From Paenibacillus baekrokdamisoli (GTDB lineage: Bacteria > Bacillota > Bacilli > Paenibacillales > Paenibacillaceae), in contig NZ_AP019308.1 of NCBI RefSeq assembly GCF_003945345.1, positions 6,012,501 to 6,075,000 of the forward strand: a DNA stretch of 62,500 nt, in the 5' to 3' direction. The translations under genes were made by a program, and so were the position numbers. Below are positions 25,362-36,524 of this stretch, piece by piece. Position 1 is the first letter of the stretch, and the number at the start of each line of letters is the position of its first letter. Under the pieces are notes generated by a model. It saw only the letters and a list, made by a program, of their open reading frames with translations, was not told where the DNA came from and did not search any database.

Positions 25362-28300
25362 TTGGCAGGACAACTTGTTCAGTATGGGCGTCGTACGCGT
25401 AGAAGTTATGCGCGCATCCGCGAGGTGCTTGAAGTTCCGAACCTGATTGAAATCCAACAAAAGTCGTACGAGAAATTTTTGGAGAAGGACTTACTAGAAC
25501 TTTTCCAAGATATCTCGCCGATTCAGGATTTTACAGGTAATTTGATGCTTGAGTTCATTGATTATTCGCTCGGAGAGCCGAAATATTCAGTCGATGAATC
25601 GAAAGAACGTGACGTAACCTACGCAGCGCCGCTGCGAGTAAAGGTTCGGCTCATCAATAAGGAAACCGGCGAAGTGAAAGAGCAAGAAGTGTTCATGGGC
25701 GATTTTCCACTGATGACCGAAACAGGCACCTTTATAATTAATGGTGCGGAACGGGTTATTGTAAGCCAATTGGTTCGCTCACCTAGCGTCTACTTTAGCA
25801 CGAAAGTGGACAAAAACGGGAAGAAAAATTATACGGCTACAGTAATACCAAACCGTGGTGCTTGGCTAGAGCTTGAAACTGATGCGAAGGACATTATCTA
25901 TGTCCGTATCGATCGGACTCGGAAAATACCGGTGACGGTTCTTCTTCGTGCGCTTGGCTTTGGTACTGATGCGGAAATATTGGATTTGCTTGGGCATGAC
26001 GAATATATTCGCAATACGTTAGATAAAGACAATACGGATTCTACGGAGAAAGCGCTCATCGAAATCTATGAACGTCTTCGTCCAGGTGAACCACCAACGC
26101 TTGACAATGCAAAGAGTTTGCTAGTTGCACGCTTCTTTGACCCGAAACGATATGATTTGGCGAATGTCGGACGTTATAAAATAAACAAAAAGCTTCATAT
26201 TAAGAACCGTTTGTTCAACCAAAAGCTAGCTGAAACGCTTGTGGATCCTTCTACAGGGGAAATTCTAGCAGAAGCTGGTCAAATGATTGATCGTAGACTT
26301 CTGGATGAGCTTATCCCTTATTTAGAGAATAACGTTGGTTTCAAAACTTACCATGTAGCTAATGGTGTGCTTGATGCTGATAGTATTCCTCTACAAACCA
26401 TAAGTGTATTCTCGCCTCTTGATGAAAGTAAAGTGATTAAAGTAATTGCTAATGGCGTCATTGATAAAGGTGTGAAGCATATCACTCCTGCCGATATCAT
26501 TTCATCCATCAACTACTTTATTGATTTACTTCATGGCGTTGGAAGCACGGACGATATTGACCATCTTGGTAACCGCCGTCTTCGTTCAGTTGGTGAATTG
26601 CTGCAGAATCAATTCCGTATTGGTTTGTCTCGGATGGAACGCGTAGTTCGTGAACGTATGTCTATTCAAGATGCTAATGCCATTACTCCTCAAGCGCTTA
26701 TTAATATTCGACCTGTTATTGCGTCGATTAAAGAGTTCTTTGGTTCCTCACAACTATCTCAGTTTATGGACCAAACGAATCCGCTTGCTGAACTTACACA
26801 TAAACGTCGTCTATCTGCACTAGGACCCGGTGGTTTGACACGGGAACGCGCTGGTTTCGAGGTGCGTGACGTTCATAACTCTCACTACGGCCGTATGTGC
26901 CCGATTGAGACGCCTGAGGGACCGAATATCGGTTTGATCAACTCCTTGTCTACCTTTGCTCGTATTAACGAGTATGGCTTTATAGAAGCGCCTTACCGTT
27001 GGGTTGATCCTAAGACAGGTATTGTAACGGAGCAAATCGCATATTTGACTGCGGATGAAGAAGATAACTATGTTATCGCACAAGCGAACGCGAAGTTGAC
27101 GAAGGATAGTAAATTCGTTGAAGATTCTGAAATCGTTCGTTATAACAAGCAGGCCGATAACATTTTAACAATGCCTACCGAGCGTGTTGATTATATGGAC
27201 GTTTCACCGAAACAGGTTGTTTCAGTCGCGACGGCGCTTATTCCCTTCCTAGAGAATGATGACTCTAACCGTGCGCTTATGGGTTCTAACATGCAGCGTC
27301 AGGCAGTTCCGCTTCTCATACCGAAGGCACCTTTGGTTGGTACGGGTATGGAGCATAAGTCTGCAAAAGATTCTGGTGTATGTATTGTTGCCAAATATGA
27401 CGGAATTATCGAACGTGTTTCGGCAAATGAAATATGGCTTCGCCGCGTTGAGATTATCGATGGTAAACCGGTCACAGGTGACTTGGTTAAGCAAAAACTG
27501 CACAAGTTTATGCGTTCTAACCAAGGTACTTGTATCAACCAAAGGCCGCTTTGCCGTAAAGGTGATCAAGTACGTAAAGGCGATATCCTTGCTGATGGTC
27601 CTTCCACAGAAATGGGTGAACTAGCTCTTGGTCGTAACGTTGTCGTGGCATTCATGACATGGGAAGGTTACAACTATGAGGATGCGATCCTATTAAGTGA
27701 GAAGTTGGTTAAAGAGGATGTATACACTTCTATTCATATTGAAGAATATGAATCAGAAGCTCGTGATACGAAACTTGGACCAGAAGAAATCACACGTGAT
27801 ATTCCGAACGTGGGTGAAGAAGCTCTTCGCAACTTGGATGAGCGTGGTATTATCCGTGTAGGCGCCGAGATTAGTGCTGGAGACATCCTTGTTGGTAAAG
27901 TAACGCCTAAAGGTGTAACAGAACTAACAGCTGAAGAACGTCTCTTACATGCCATCTTTGGTGAGAAAGCTCGTGAGGTTCGCGATACAAGCCTTCGTGT
28001 ACCACATGGTACAGATGGTATTGTCGTTGACGTCAAAGTGTTTACTCGTGAGAACGGTGATGAACTGCCACCAGGCGTTAATCAACTCGTTCGTGCTTAT
28101 ATTGCTCAAAAACGTAAGATCTCCGAAGGGGATAAAATGGCTGGACGCCATGGTAACAAAGGGGTTATCGCCCGCATCCTTCCGGAAGAAGATATGCCGT
28201 TCCTTCCAGACGGTACGCCAGTAGAGGTTGTACTTAACCCGCTTGGTGTTCCTTCGCGGATGAACATTGGTCAAGTGCTTGAGGTCCATCTTGGTATGGC

Positions 28301-28907
28301 TTGTAAACATCTCGGTATTCATGCTGCTACTCCGGTATTCGATGGAGCGCGTGAGTATGATGTGTTTAACTCCATGGAAGAAGCAGGCATGCAGCGTAAT
28401 GGTAAGACCGTTCTCTATGATGGTCGGTCAGGTGAAGAATTCGAACGTGAAGTTACAGTTGGTGTCATGTACATGATCAAACTGGCACACATGGTCGATG
28501 ATAAAATCCATGCCCGTTCAACAGGTCCTTACTCGCTCGTTACTCAGCAGCCGTTGGGTGGTAAAGCGCAGTTCGGTGGACAGCGTTTCGGTGAGATGGA
28601 AGTTTGGGCGCTTGAGGCATACGGAGCAGCCTATACGCTGCAGGAAATTCTGACCGTTAAATCCGATGATGTTGTCGGACGTGTCAAAACGTACGAGTCC
28701 ATCGTTAAAGGCGAGAACGTTCCAGAACCAGGTGTTCCTGAATCGTTCAAGGTTCTAATTAAAGAGCTTCAAAGCTTGGGTATGGACGTTAAAATCCTAT
28801 CTGAGAACGAAGAAGAGATCGAGATGAAAGAAATCGACGATGAGGATGATGGAGCTAACGATAAGCTCAACCTTAATCTCGAAGGATCTGAAGTCGGCGT
28901 CGAATAA
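25362..28907 (+). CDS. rpoB: DNA-directed RNA polymerase subunit beta
   Basis: Catalytic beta subunit, 1181 residues from TTG 25362 (MAGQLVQYGRRTRRSYARI), matching the N-terminus of the Bacillus protein. SD GGGGTGAGG precedes it. The rifampicin cluster I region GSSQLSQFMDQTNPL...THKRRLSALGPGG (near 26740-26830) is wild type at the residues that usually mutate. Other conserved blocks include GHNGKGVIAR-like GRHGNKGVIARILPEEDMP. The C-terminus is the usual acidic tail. The in-frame upstream extension to 25218 is judged non-coding. Confidence 0.97.
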   Translation: MAGQLVQYGRRTRRSYARIREVLEVPNLIEIQQKSYEKFLEKDLLELFQDISPIQDFTGNLMLEFIDYSLGEPKYSVDESKERDVTYAAPLRVKVRLINKETGEVKEQEVFMGDFPLMTETGTFIINGAERVIVSQLVRSPSVYFSTKVDKNGKKNYTATVIPNRGAWLELETDAKDIIYVRIDRTRKIPVTVLLRALGFGTDAEILDLLGHDEYIRNTLDKDNTDSTEKALIEIYERLRPGEPPTLDNAKSLLVARFFDPKRYDLANVGRYKINKKLHIKNRLFNQKLAETLVDPSTGEILAEAGQMIDRRLLDELIPYLENNVGFKTYHVANGVLDADSIPLQTISVFSPLDESKVIKVIANGVIDKGVKHITPADIISSINYFIDLLHGVGSTDDIDHLGNRRLRSVGELLQNQFRIGLSRMERVVRERMSIQDANAITPQALINIRPVIASIKEFFGSSQLSQFMDQTNPLAELTHKRRLSALGPGGLTRERAGFEVRDVHNSHYGRMCPIETPEGPNIGLINSLSTFARINEYGFIEAPYRWVDPKTGIVTEQIAYLTADEEDNYVIAQANAKLTKDSKFVEDSEIVRYNKQADNILTMPTERVDYMDVSPKQVVSVATALIPFLENDDSNRALMGSNMQRQAVPLLIPKAPLVGTGMEHKSAKDSGVCIVAKYDGIIERVSANEIWLRRVEIIDGKPVTGDLVKQKLHKFMRSNQGTCINQRPLCRKGDQVRKGDILADGPSTEMGELALGRNVVVAFMTWEGYNYEDAILLSEKLVKEDVYTSIHIEEYESEARDTKLGPEEITRDIPNVGEEALRNLDERGIIRVGAEISAGDILVGKVTPKGVTELTAEERLLHAIFGEKAREVRDTSLRVPHGTDGIVVDVKVFTRENGDELPPGVNQLVRAYIAQKRKISEGDKMAGRHGNKGVIARILPEEDMPFLPDGTPVEVVLNPLGVPSRMNIGQVLEVHLGMACKHLGIHAATPVFDGAREYDVFNSMEEAGMQRNGKTVLYDGRSGEEFEREVTVGVMYMIKLAHMVDDKIHARSTGPYSLVTQQPLGGKAQFGGQRFGEMEVWALEAYGAAYTLQEILTVKSDDVVGRVKTYESIVKGENVPEPGVPESFKVLIKELQSLGMDVKILSENEEEIEMKEIDDEDDGANDKLNLNLEGSEVGVE

Positions 28908-28934
28908 CACTTTTAAGCAGCTTTAACCAGTTTT

Positions 28935-29012
28935 ACGTTCGCCGTTCCGCCTTCACGGACGGAATTCAGCCGGTAAGCTTCACTTAGGTGAAGCCCGGTC
29001 TGGAACGGCGCT
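28935..29012 (+). other. Branched inverted-repeat structure between rpoB and rpoC
   Basis: The 9-bp outer stem CGCCGTTCC (28940-28948) pairs perfectly with GGAACGGCG (29002-29010). Inside are GCTTCAC-TTAG-GTGAAGC (28976-28993) framed by CCGG/CCGG, and a smaller CCG...CGG stem near 28949-28962. No T run follows, so it is not a plain terminator. It could be a processing or translation-control site in the rpoBC mRNA. Confidence 0.6.
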
Positions 29013-29058
29013 AAATATAGCAAGACACAAGTGAACCATGACGAAGGAGGGTTGCTCC

Positions 29059-32000
29059 TTGTTGGACGTGAACAACTTCGAGTATATGAAGATTGGTTTG
29101 GCATCTCCGGATAAAATCCGCTCGTGGTCCCGCGGAGAAGTGAAGAAACCGGAAACGATCAACTACAGGACGCTGAAACCGGAGAAAGAAGGCCTGTTTT
29201 GCGAAAAAATCTTCGGACCGACAAAGGACTGGGAGTGTCATTGCGGCAAGTATAAACGCGTGCGTTATAAAGGCGTAGTTTGTGATCGCTGTGGTGTTGA
29301 AGTAACTCGTGCTAAAGTCCGTCGCGAACGGATGGGGCATATTGAGCTTGCTGCTCCTGTATCGCATATTTGGTACTTTAAAGGTATTCCGAGCCGCATG
29401 GGTCTTGCACTGGACATGTCGCCTCGTTCGCTGGAAGAGATTATTTATTTTGCATCTTATGTTGTTACGGATCCAGGGGATACGCCGCTTGAGAAAAAGC
29501 AGCTATTGTCGGAGAAGGAATATCGCAGCTACCGGGAGAAGTACGGCTACGGCTTCCATGCTGGCATGGGTGCAGAAGCAGTGAAGAAGCTTCTTCAAGA
29601 TATTGATGTAGAACGCGAGCTTGAGACGTTGAAAGAAGATCTTCGTACGGCTCAAGGACAACGTCGTAATCGCGCGATTAAACGACTCGAGGTCATAGAA
29701 GCATTCCGTAACTCTGGTAATATGCCAGAATGGATGATTCTTGATGTTCTACCGGTTATCCCTCCTGAGCTGCGCCCAATGGTACAACTCGATGGTGGCC
29801 GTTTTGCAACGTCTGACCTTAATGATCTATATCGTCGTGTTATTAACCGGAACAATCGTTTGAAGCGACTCCTTGATCTTGGCGCACCTGATATTATCGT
29901 GCAAAATGAGAAACGGATGCTTCAAGAAGCAGTTGATGCTCTTATCGATAACGGACGCCGTGGTCGTCCGGTAACAGGTCCTGGTAACCGTCCGCTTAAA
30001 TCCCTCAGCCATATGCTGAAAGGTAAGCAAGGACGTTTCCGTCAGAACTTACTTGGTAAACGTGTTGACTACTCTGGTCGTTCCGTTATCGTAGTAGGAC
30101 CTAGCCTCAAAATGTACCAATGTGGTCTTCCTAAAGAAATGGCGCTTGAACTTTTCAAGCCTTTCGTTATGAAGGAGCTTGTAAATAAAGGACTCGCGCA
30201 TAATATTAAGAGCGCTAAACGCAAAGTTGAACGTGTAAGCCCAGAGGTTTGGGACGTTCTTGAAGAAGTTATTAAGGAGCATCCGGTTCTTTTGAACCGT
30301 GCACCAACTCTTCATAGACTGGGTATCCAAGCATTTGAGCCGATCCTTGTTGAGGGACGCGCAATCAAATTGCATCCGCTCGTATGTACAGCATATAATG
30401 CCGATTTCGATGGTGACCAAATGGCCGTTCACGTACCATTGTCTGCAGAAGCACAAGCTGAAGCTAGACTATTGATGCTTGCATCGGGTAACATTTTGAA
30501 CCCGAAAGACGGTAAACCGGTTGTCACGCCTTCACAGGATATGGTCTTAGGAAGCTTCTACTTGACGATGGATAATAAAGAGGCTAAAGGTAGTGGATCG
30601 GTATTTAGTACCGTTAACGAAGCGATTTCTGCGTATCAACGTGGTATCGTATCCCTACATGCTCGTATATTTATCCCGGTTAAGGTATTGAATAAGACAA
30701 TCTTTACGGAAGCTCAACAGAAGTCGCTTATTTCCACAACTGTAGGAAAAGTGATATTCAATGAGATTTATCCAGAAGATTTCCCTTACATCAATGAGCC
30801 TACTAAAGTTAACCTTTTGCAAGGAACGCCGGATAGATATTTCGTACACGAAAAAGGTGCCGATCTTGAGAAGTTCTTGGATGAAGTACCACAAATGGGC
30901 GGAGTCGGTAAAGAATATCTCGGTTTAATTATTGCTGAGTGTTTCCGTAAATACCACACCACCAAAACATCCATTATGCTTGATAAAATCAAACAGCTTG
31001 GTTTTACCTACTCAACTCGTGCAGGTATTACGATTGCCGTATCCGACGTTATCGTACCGCCTGAGAAGGTTGAAATTCTCAGGGAATCGGAAGATAAGGT
31101 TAAAGTCGTTTCAAACCAATATCGTAGAGGTTTGATCACGAATGAAGAACGTTATGACCGTGTTATTGAAATCTGGAGCAAAACGAAAGATTCCATTACG
31201 GATATCCTCATGAAATCGATGGATCGTTATAATTCCATCATGCTCATGGTTGATTCCAAAGCGCGGGGTAACAAATCACAGATTACTCAACTTGGTGGTA
31301 TGCGTGGTCTGATGGCCAATCCATCCGGTCGTATTATTGAATTGCCAATCAAATCGAACTTCCGTGAAGGCCTCACTGTACTCGAGTACTTTATCTCGAC
31401 GCATGGTGCTCGTAAAGGTCTTGCCGATACAGCGCTCCGTACAGCCGATTCAGGGTACCTGACTCGTCGTCTGGTTGACGTTGCGCAGGATGTAATCGTT
31501 CGTGAAGATGATTGTGGAACAGACAAAGGATTCTCTGTAAGCAAAATTCAAGACGGTAAAGAGGTAATTGAAGATCTATACGACCGTATTGAAGGCCGCT
31601 ACTCCTTTGAAACAGTTCGCAATCCGAAGACAGGCGAGATCATTTTGCATCGTAACCAGCTTATTGATTCCAATAAAGCTGAAGAAGTTATTGATGCTGG
31701 CGTTGAGAAACTGCAGATTCGTTCTGTCCTTAGCTGTCGTGCGCGTCACGGTGTTTGTAAAATTTGTTACGGCCGTAACCTTGCAACAGGTAAGTTTGTA
31801 GAGATCGGAGAAGCAGTTGGTATTATCGCAGCTCAATCGATCGGTGAACCAGGAACGCAGCTTACGATGCGTACTTTCCATACCGGTGGTGTAGCTGGAG
31901 ACGATATCACACAAGGTTTGCCGCGTATTCAAGAGCTCTTCGAGGCTCGTAATCCTAAAGGTCAGGCGATTATTTCAGAGCTTGATGGTGTTATTAAAGA

Positions 32001-32688
32001 CATCAGAGAAACGAAAGATCGTCGTGAAATTGAAGTTCAGGGTGAAGCGGAATCGAAAGTATATGCGGTTACCTATGGTTCGCGTATCCGTGTTACGAAA
32101 GGTAAGCATATTGAAGCCGGCGATGAACTGACAGATGGTTCGATCGATCCTAAAGATATGCTTCGCATCAAAGGAATTCGAGGCGTGCAGAACTATATTC
32201 TACAAGAGGTTCAGCGCGTTTATCGTAACCAAGGGGTAGAAATCAACGATAAGCATATTGAAGTTATGATCAAACAAATGCTTCGTAAAATACGTATCGT
32301 TGAAGCAGGCGATACGGCACTTCTACCAGGTGCGTTCGTAGATATCCATGAATACGAAGCTAATAACCGTGAAGCTATTCTAGCTGGCAAAGAGCCTGCT
32401 GTCGCAAAACCAGTCTTGCTTGGTATTACGAAAGCATCGCTCGAAACCGATTCATTCCTTTCTGCAGCATCCTTCCAGGAGACAACACGTGTTCTTACGG
32501 ATGCAGCAATTAAAGGAAAGGTTGACCAATTGCTTGGCTTGAAAGAGAATGTTATCATCGGTAAGCTAATTCCAGCTGGTACAGGAATGCAGCGTTACCG
32601 TGGTATCAAGCTTTCAGGTGCTGGAATGGATGATTATGCAGTTGCAGCTGAAGAACAGCAAGAAGCGGTAACTGTAACAGTAGAGTAA
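29059..32688 (+). CDS. rpoC: DNA-directed RNA polymerase subunit beta'
   Basis: 1209-residue beta-prime subunit starting MLDVNNFEYMKIG from TTG 29059, with AAGGAGG 8 nt upstream. The in-frame ATG 29038 lies before that SD and is rejected. Zinc-binding domain 1 (CHCGKY...CDRCG, near residues 58-77), the catalytic magnesium loop NADFDGDQMAVH (nt about 30400-30435) and the second zinc cluster (CRARHGVCKICYG) are intact. Separate from rpoB in the Firmicute manner. Confidence 0.97.
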   Translation: MLDVNNFEYMKIGLASPDKIRSWSRGEVKKPETINYRTLKPEKEGLFCEKIFGPTKDWECHCGKYKRVRYKGVVCDRCGVEVTRAKVRRERMGHIELAAPVSHIWYFKGIPSRMGLALDMSPRSLEEIIYFASYVVTDPGDTPLEKKQLLSEKEYRSYREKYGYGFHAGMGAEAVKKLLQDIDVERELETLKEDLRTAQGQRRNRAIKRLEVIEAFRNSGNMPEWMILDVLPVIPPELRPMVQLDGGRFATSDLNDLYRRVINRNNRLKRLLDLGAPDIIVQNEKRMLQEAVDALIDNGRRGRPVTGPGNRPLKSLSHMLKGKQGRFRQNLLGKRVDYSGRSVIVVGPSLKMYQCGLPKEMALELFKPFVMKELVNKGLAHNIKSAKRKVERVSPEVWDVLEEVIKEHPVLLNRAPTLHRLGIQAFEPILVEGRAIKLHPLVCTAYNADFDGDQMAVHVPLSAEAQAEARLLMLASGNILNPKDGKPVVTPSQDMVLGSFYLTMDNKEAKGSGSVFSTVNEAISAYQRGIVSLHARIFIPVKVLNKTIFTEAQQKSLISTTVGKVIFNEIYPEDFPYINEPTKVNLLQGTPDRYFVHEKGADLEKFLDEVPQMGGVGKEYLGLIIAECFRKYHTTKTSIMLDKIKQLGFTYSTRAGITIAVSDVIVPPEKVEILRESEDKVKVVSNQYRRGLITNEERYDRVIEIWSKTKDSITDILMKSMDRYNSIMLMVDSKARGNKSQITQLGGMRGLMANPSGRIIELPIKSNFREGLTVLEYFISTHGARKGLADTALRTADSGYLTRRLVDVAQDVIVREDDCGTDKGFSVSKIQDGKEVIEDLYDRIEGRYSFETVRNPKTGEIILHRNQLIDSNKAEEVIDAGVEKLQIRSVLSCRARHGVCKICYGRNLATGKFVEIGEAVGIIAAQSIGEPGTQLTMRTFHTGGVAGDDITQGLPRIQELFEARNPKGQAIISELDGVIKDIRETKDRREIEVQGEAESKVYAVTYGSRIRVTKGKHIEAGDELTDGSIDPKDMLRIKGIRGVQNYILQEVQRVYRNQGVEINDKHIEVMIKQMLRKIRIVEAGDTALLPGAFVDIHEYEANNREAILAGKEPAVAKPVLLGITKASLETDSFLSAASFQETTRVLTDAAIKGKVDQLLGLKENVIIGKLIPAGTGMQRYRGIKLSGAGMDDYAVAAEEQQEAVTVTVE

Positions 32689-32719
32689 ATCAACCATTTA
32701 TTCACAACTATAGCTGTGA

Positions 32720-32781
32720 GACATGCTGCAAAGAGTGAATGTACGCTGTCCTATAAAGGCGTCCATCGCTCTTTGCATGTC
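32720..32781 (+). other. Long hairpin in the rpoC-L7Ae gene spacer
   Basis: GACATG-CTG-CAAAGAGTG (32720-32737) pairs with CGCTCTTTGCATGTC (32767-32781), leaving a 3-nt CTG bulge on the 5' strand and a 29-nt loop. No T run follows, so termination is doubtful, yet it sits after rpoC and before a new promoter. It might act as an mRNA 3'-end stabiliser. Confidence 0.5.
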
Positions 32782-32832
32782 ACGCAGTTAGATCAAATAC
32801 AAGATTATCATACGTAGTAGTTACAAAATTGC

Positions 32833-32862
32833 TTGACATATGACTGGGCTAGATGCTAATAT
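32833..32862 (+). promoter_or_regulatory. Sigma-A promoter of the str operon
   Basis: TTGACA (32833-32838), 18 nt, TAATAT (32857-32862) preceded by TGC (extended -10). About 100 nt before the L7Ae-like gene that heads rpsL-rpsG-fusA-tuf. Confidence 0.75.
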
Positions 32863-32964
32863 GTCGAAGTGTGCCTAATTGCAAAGCCCCTGCATTGATC
32901 CTAATCAGAACTTTTATCTACTTATAAGATTGAGTTTTGAATTGGTATAAAAGGATGGGATTGC

Positions 32965-33198
32965 ATGCAATTTGTTATCGGTAGTAAACAGACGACAAAG
33001 ATGGTAGGGCAAGGTAAAGCCATTGAAGTCTATGTTGCACAAGATACAGATCAGCGATTGAAGGACAATATTGTTCGACTTTGCACAGCGGCGAACGTTC
33101 CAATCTCATGGATTGAAACAATGAAGATTCTTGGGGAAACCTGTGGAATTGAAGTCGGAGCTGCAATGGCGGCAGTGGTATTACCGGAAATTGAATAA
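32965..33198 (+). CDS. rplGB: L7Ae-like K-turn-binding ribosome-associated protein (YbxF/RplGB)
   Basis: 77-residue L7Ae/L30e/S12e/Gadd45-family protein. The homologue in B. subtilis (ybxF) binds kink-turn RNA and lies at the same place between rpoC and rpsL. Visible fold features are AIEVYVAQDTDQ, VRLCTAANVPISWI and GIEVGAAMAAVVL. ATG behind AAGGATGGG. Its exact role in the ribosome is not settled. Confidence 0.92.
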   Translation: MQFVIGSKQTTKMVGQGKAIEVYVAQDTDQRLKDNIVRLCTAANVPISWIETMKILGETCGIEVGAAMAAVVLPEIE

Positions 33199-33331
33199 GG
33201 GAATATCGTTTTTACCGAGAGAAGGACGCGGTAGGAACTTTCATTTGTTTCTTTATGAACCGCCTGGATCTGTGGGCTTAAATAGCCAGTATTTCTAGAT
33301 ACGTTTAATAATGAAGGAAGGGGGTGGCAAC

Positions 33332-33751
33332 ATGCCAACAATTAACCAGCTGGTCCGTAAAGGCCGCGAAGCGAAAGTCGTTAAATCGAAATCGCCAGCA
33401 TTGCAAAGAGGATTCAACGCGCTGAAACGTGAGGAAACAAACCTGAGCGCTCCACAAAAACGTGGGGTTTGCACACGTGTAGGCACGATGACGCCGAAGA
33501 AACCGAACTCCGCATTGCGGAAATATGCACGTGTTCGTTTAACAAACCGTGTTGAGGTAACTGCTTATATCGGAGGTATTGGTCACAACTTGCAAGAGCA
33601 TAGCGTGGTATTGGTACGTGGAGGCCGGGTAAAAGATCTTCCGGGTGTACGCTATCATATCGTTCGCGGTGCGCTTGATACTGCAGGTGTGAACAACCGT
33701 AAACAAGCTCGTTCCAAATACGGAACTAAACGTCCTAAAGTTAAAAAATAA
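33332..33751 (+). CDS. rpsL: 30S ribosomal protein S12
   Basis: 139-residue decoding-centre protein with the Firmicute insertion between residues 27 and 40. The streptomycin-determining loop TPKKPNSALRK is wild type (lysines at about 56-57), and the second loop GGRVKDLPGVRYH is intact. ATG 33332 with AAGGGGGTGG upstream; an upstream in-frame ATG at 33311 lies before that SD. Confidence 0.98.
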   Translation: MPTINQLVRKGREAKVVKSKSPALQRGFNALKREETNLSAPQKRGVCTRVGTMTPKKPNSALRKYARVRLTNRVEVTAYIGGIGHNLQEHSVVLVRGGRVKDLPGVRYHIVRGALDTAGVNNRKQARSKYGTKRPKVKK

Positions 33752-33820
33752 GAGACATAATTAAATTTGATTATTGTCTTTCAAAACAAAGTTAATACTA
33801 GAAGAAAGGGGGACTTCCTC

Positions 33821-34291
33821 ATGCCACGCAAAGGTCCAGTAACAAAACGCGATGTTTTGCCAGATCCGATTTATAGCAGCAAACTGGTTACTCGCTTGAT
33901 CAACCGTATTATGATCGACGGTAAACGCGGTGTAGCAGCGACGATTTTGTACGATGCGTTCACACTTATCAATGAACGTACAGGTAAAGATCCGATGGAA
34001 GTTTTTGAAGTAGCAATTAAGAATATTATGCCTGTGCTTGAAGTTAAAGCACGTCGTGTCGGTGGTTCGAACTATCAAGTACCGATCGAAGTTAAACCTG
34101 AGCGCCGTACAGCGCTTGGTCTCCGTTGGCTCGTGAATTACTCACGTAACCGCGGTGAGAAAACGATGGAAGAGCGTTTGGCTGCCGAGATTATCGACGC
34201 ATCCAATAACACTGGCTCATCGGTTAAGAAACGCGAAGATACACATAAAATGGCTGAAGCGAATAAAGCATTCGCTCACTACCGTTGGTAG
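33821..34291 (+). CDS. rpsG: 30S ribosomal protein S7
   Basis: 156-residue 3'-major-domain assembly protein, starting MPRKGPVTKRDVLPDP. It has the signature KLVTRLINRIMIDGKRG and the C-terminal MAEANKAFAHYRW. ATG 33821 behind AAAGGGGGA; the upstream in-frame start at 33767 lacks an SD. In the str operon. Confidence 0.98.
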   Translation: MPRKGPVTKRDVLPDPIYSSKLVTRLINRIMIDGKRGVAATILYDAFTLINERTGKDPMEVFEVAIKNIMPVLEVKARRVGGSNYQVPIEVKPERRTALGLRWLVNYSRNRGEKTMEERLAAEIIDASNNTGSSVKKREDTHKMAEANKAFAHYRW

Positions 34292-34320
34292 AATTCGCAT
34301 AATCGAAAGGAGACGAGATT

Positions 34321-36399
<2,079 letters not shown>

Positions 36400-36411
36400 T
36401 CGAACGCTTCC

Positions 36412-36481
36412 CACAACTTGGTTTAACTTAAGTTGTACTTTGGTCGAATGAAGGACAGCCTAAGTGCTAGCCCATTCGGCC
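36412..36481 (+). other. Two inverted repeats in the fusA-tuf spacer
   Basis: ACAACTT (36413-36419) pairs with AAGTTGT (36430-36436). GGTCGAATG (36442-36450) pairs with CATTCGGCC (36473-36481), nine pairs including one G-U. Neither is followed by a T run close enough for a strong terminator, although TTTTTATAT appears at 36496. They may partially terminate or stabilise the tuf mRNA. Confidence 0.5.
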
Positions 36482-36524
36482 GATCACATAAGAGATTTTT
36501 ATATATTAAGGAGGAATTAGTTCA

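Noticed and set aside
26820..32558. Many antisense ORFs of 60-140 codons opposite rpoB and rpoC
   Set aside because: Explained by the codon bias of highly expressed genes on the plus strand; no SD or promoter and no recognisable domains.
32720..32781. K-turn binding site for the L7Ae-like protein
   Set aside because: The 3-nt bulge is not followed by visible tandem G-A pairs, so the K-turn consensus is not met.
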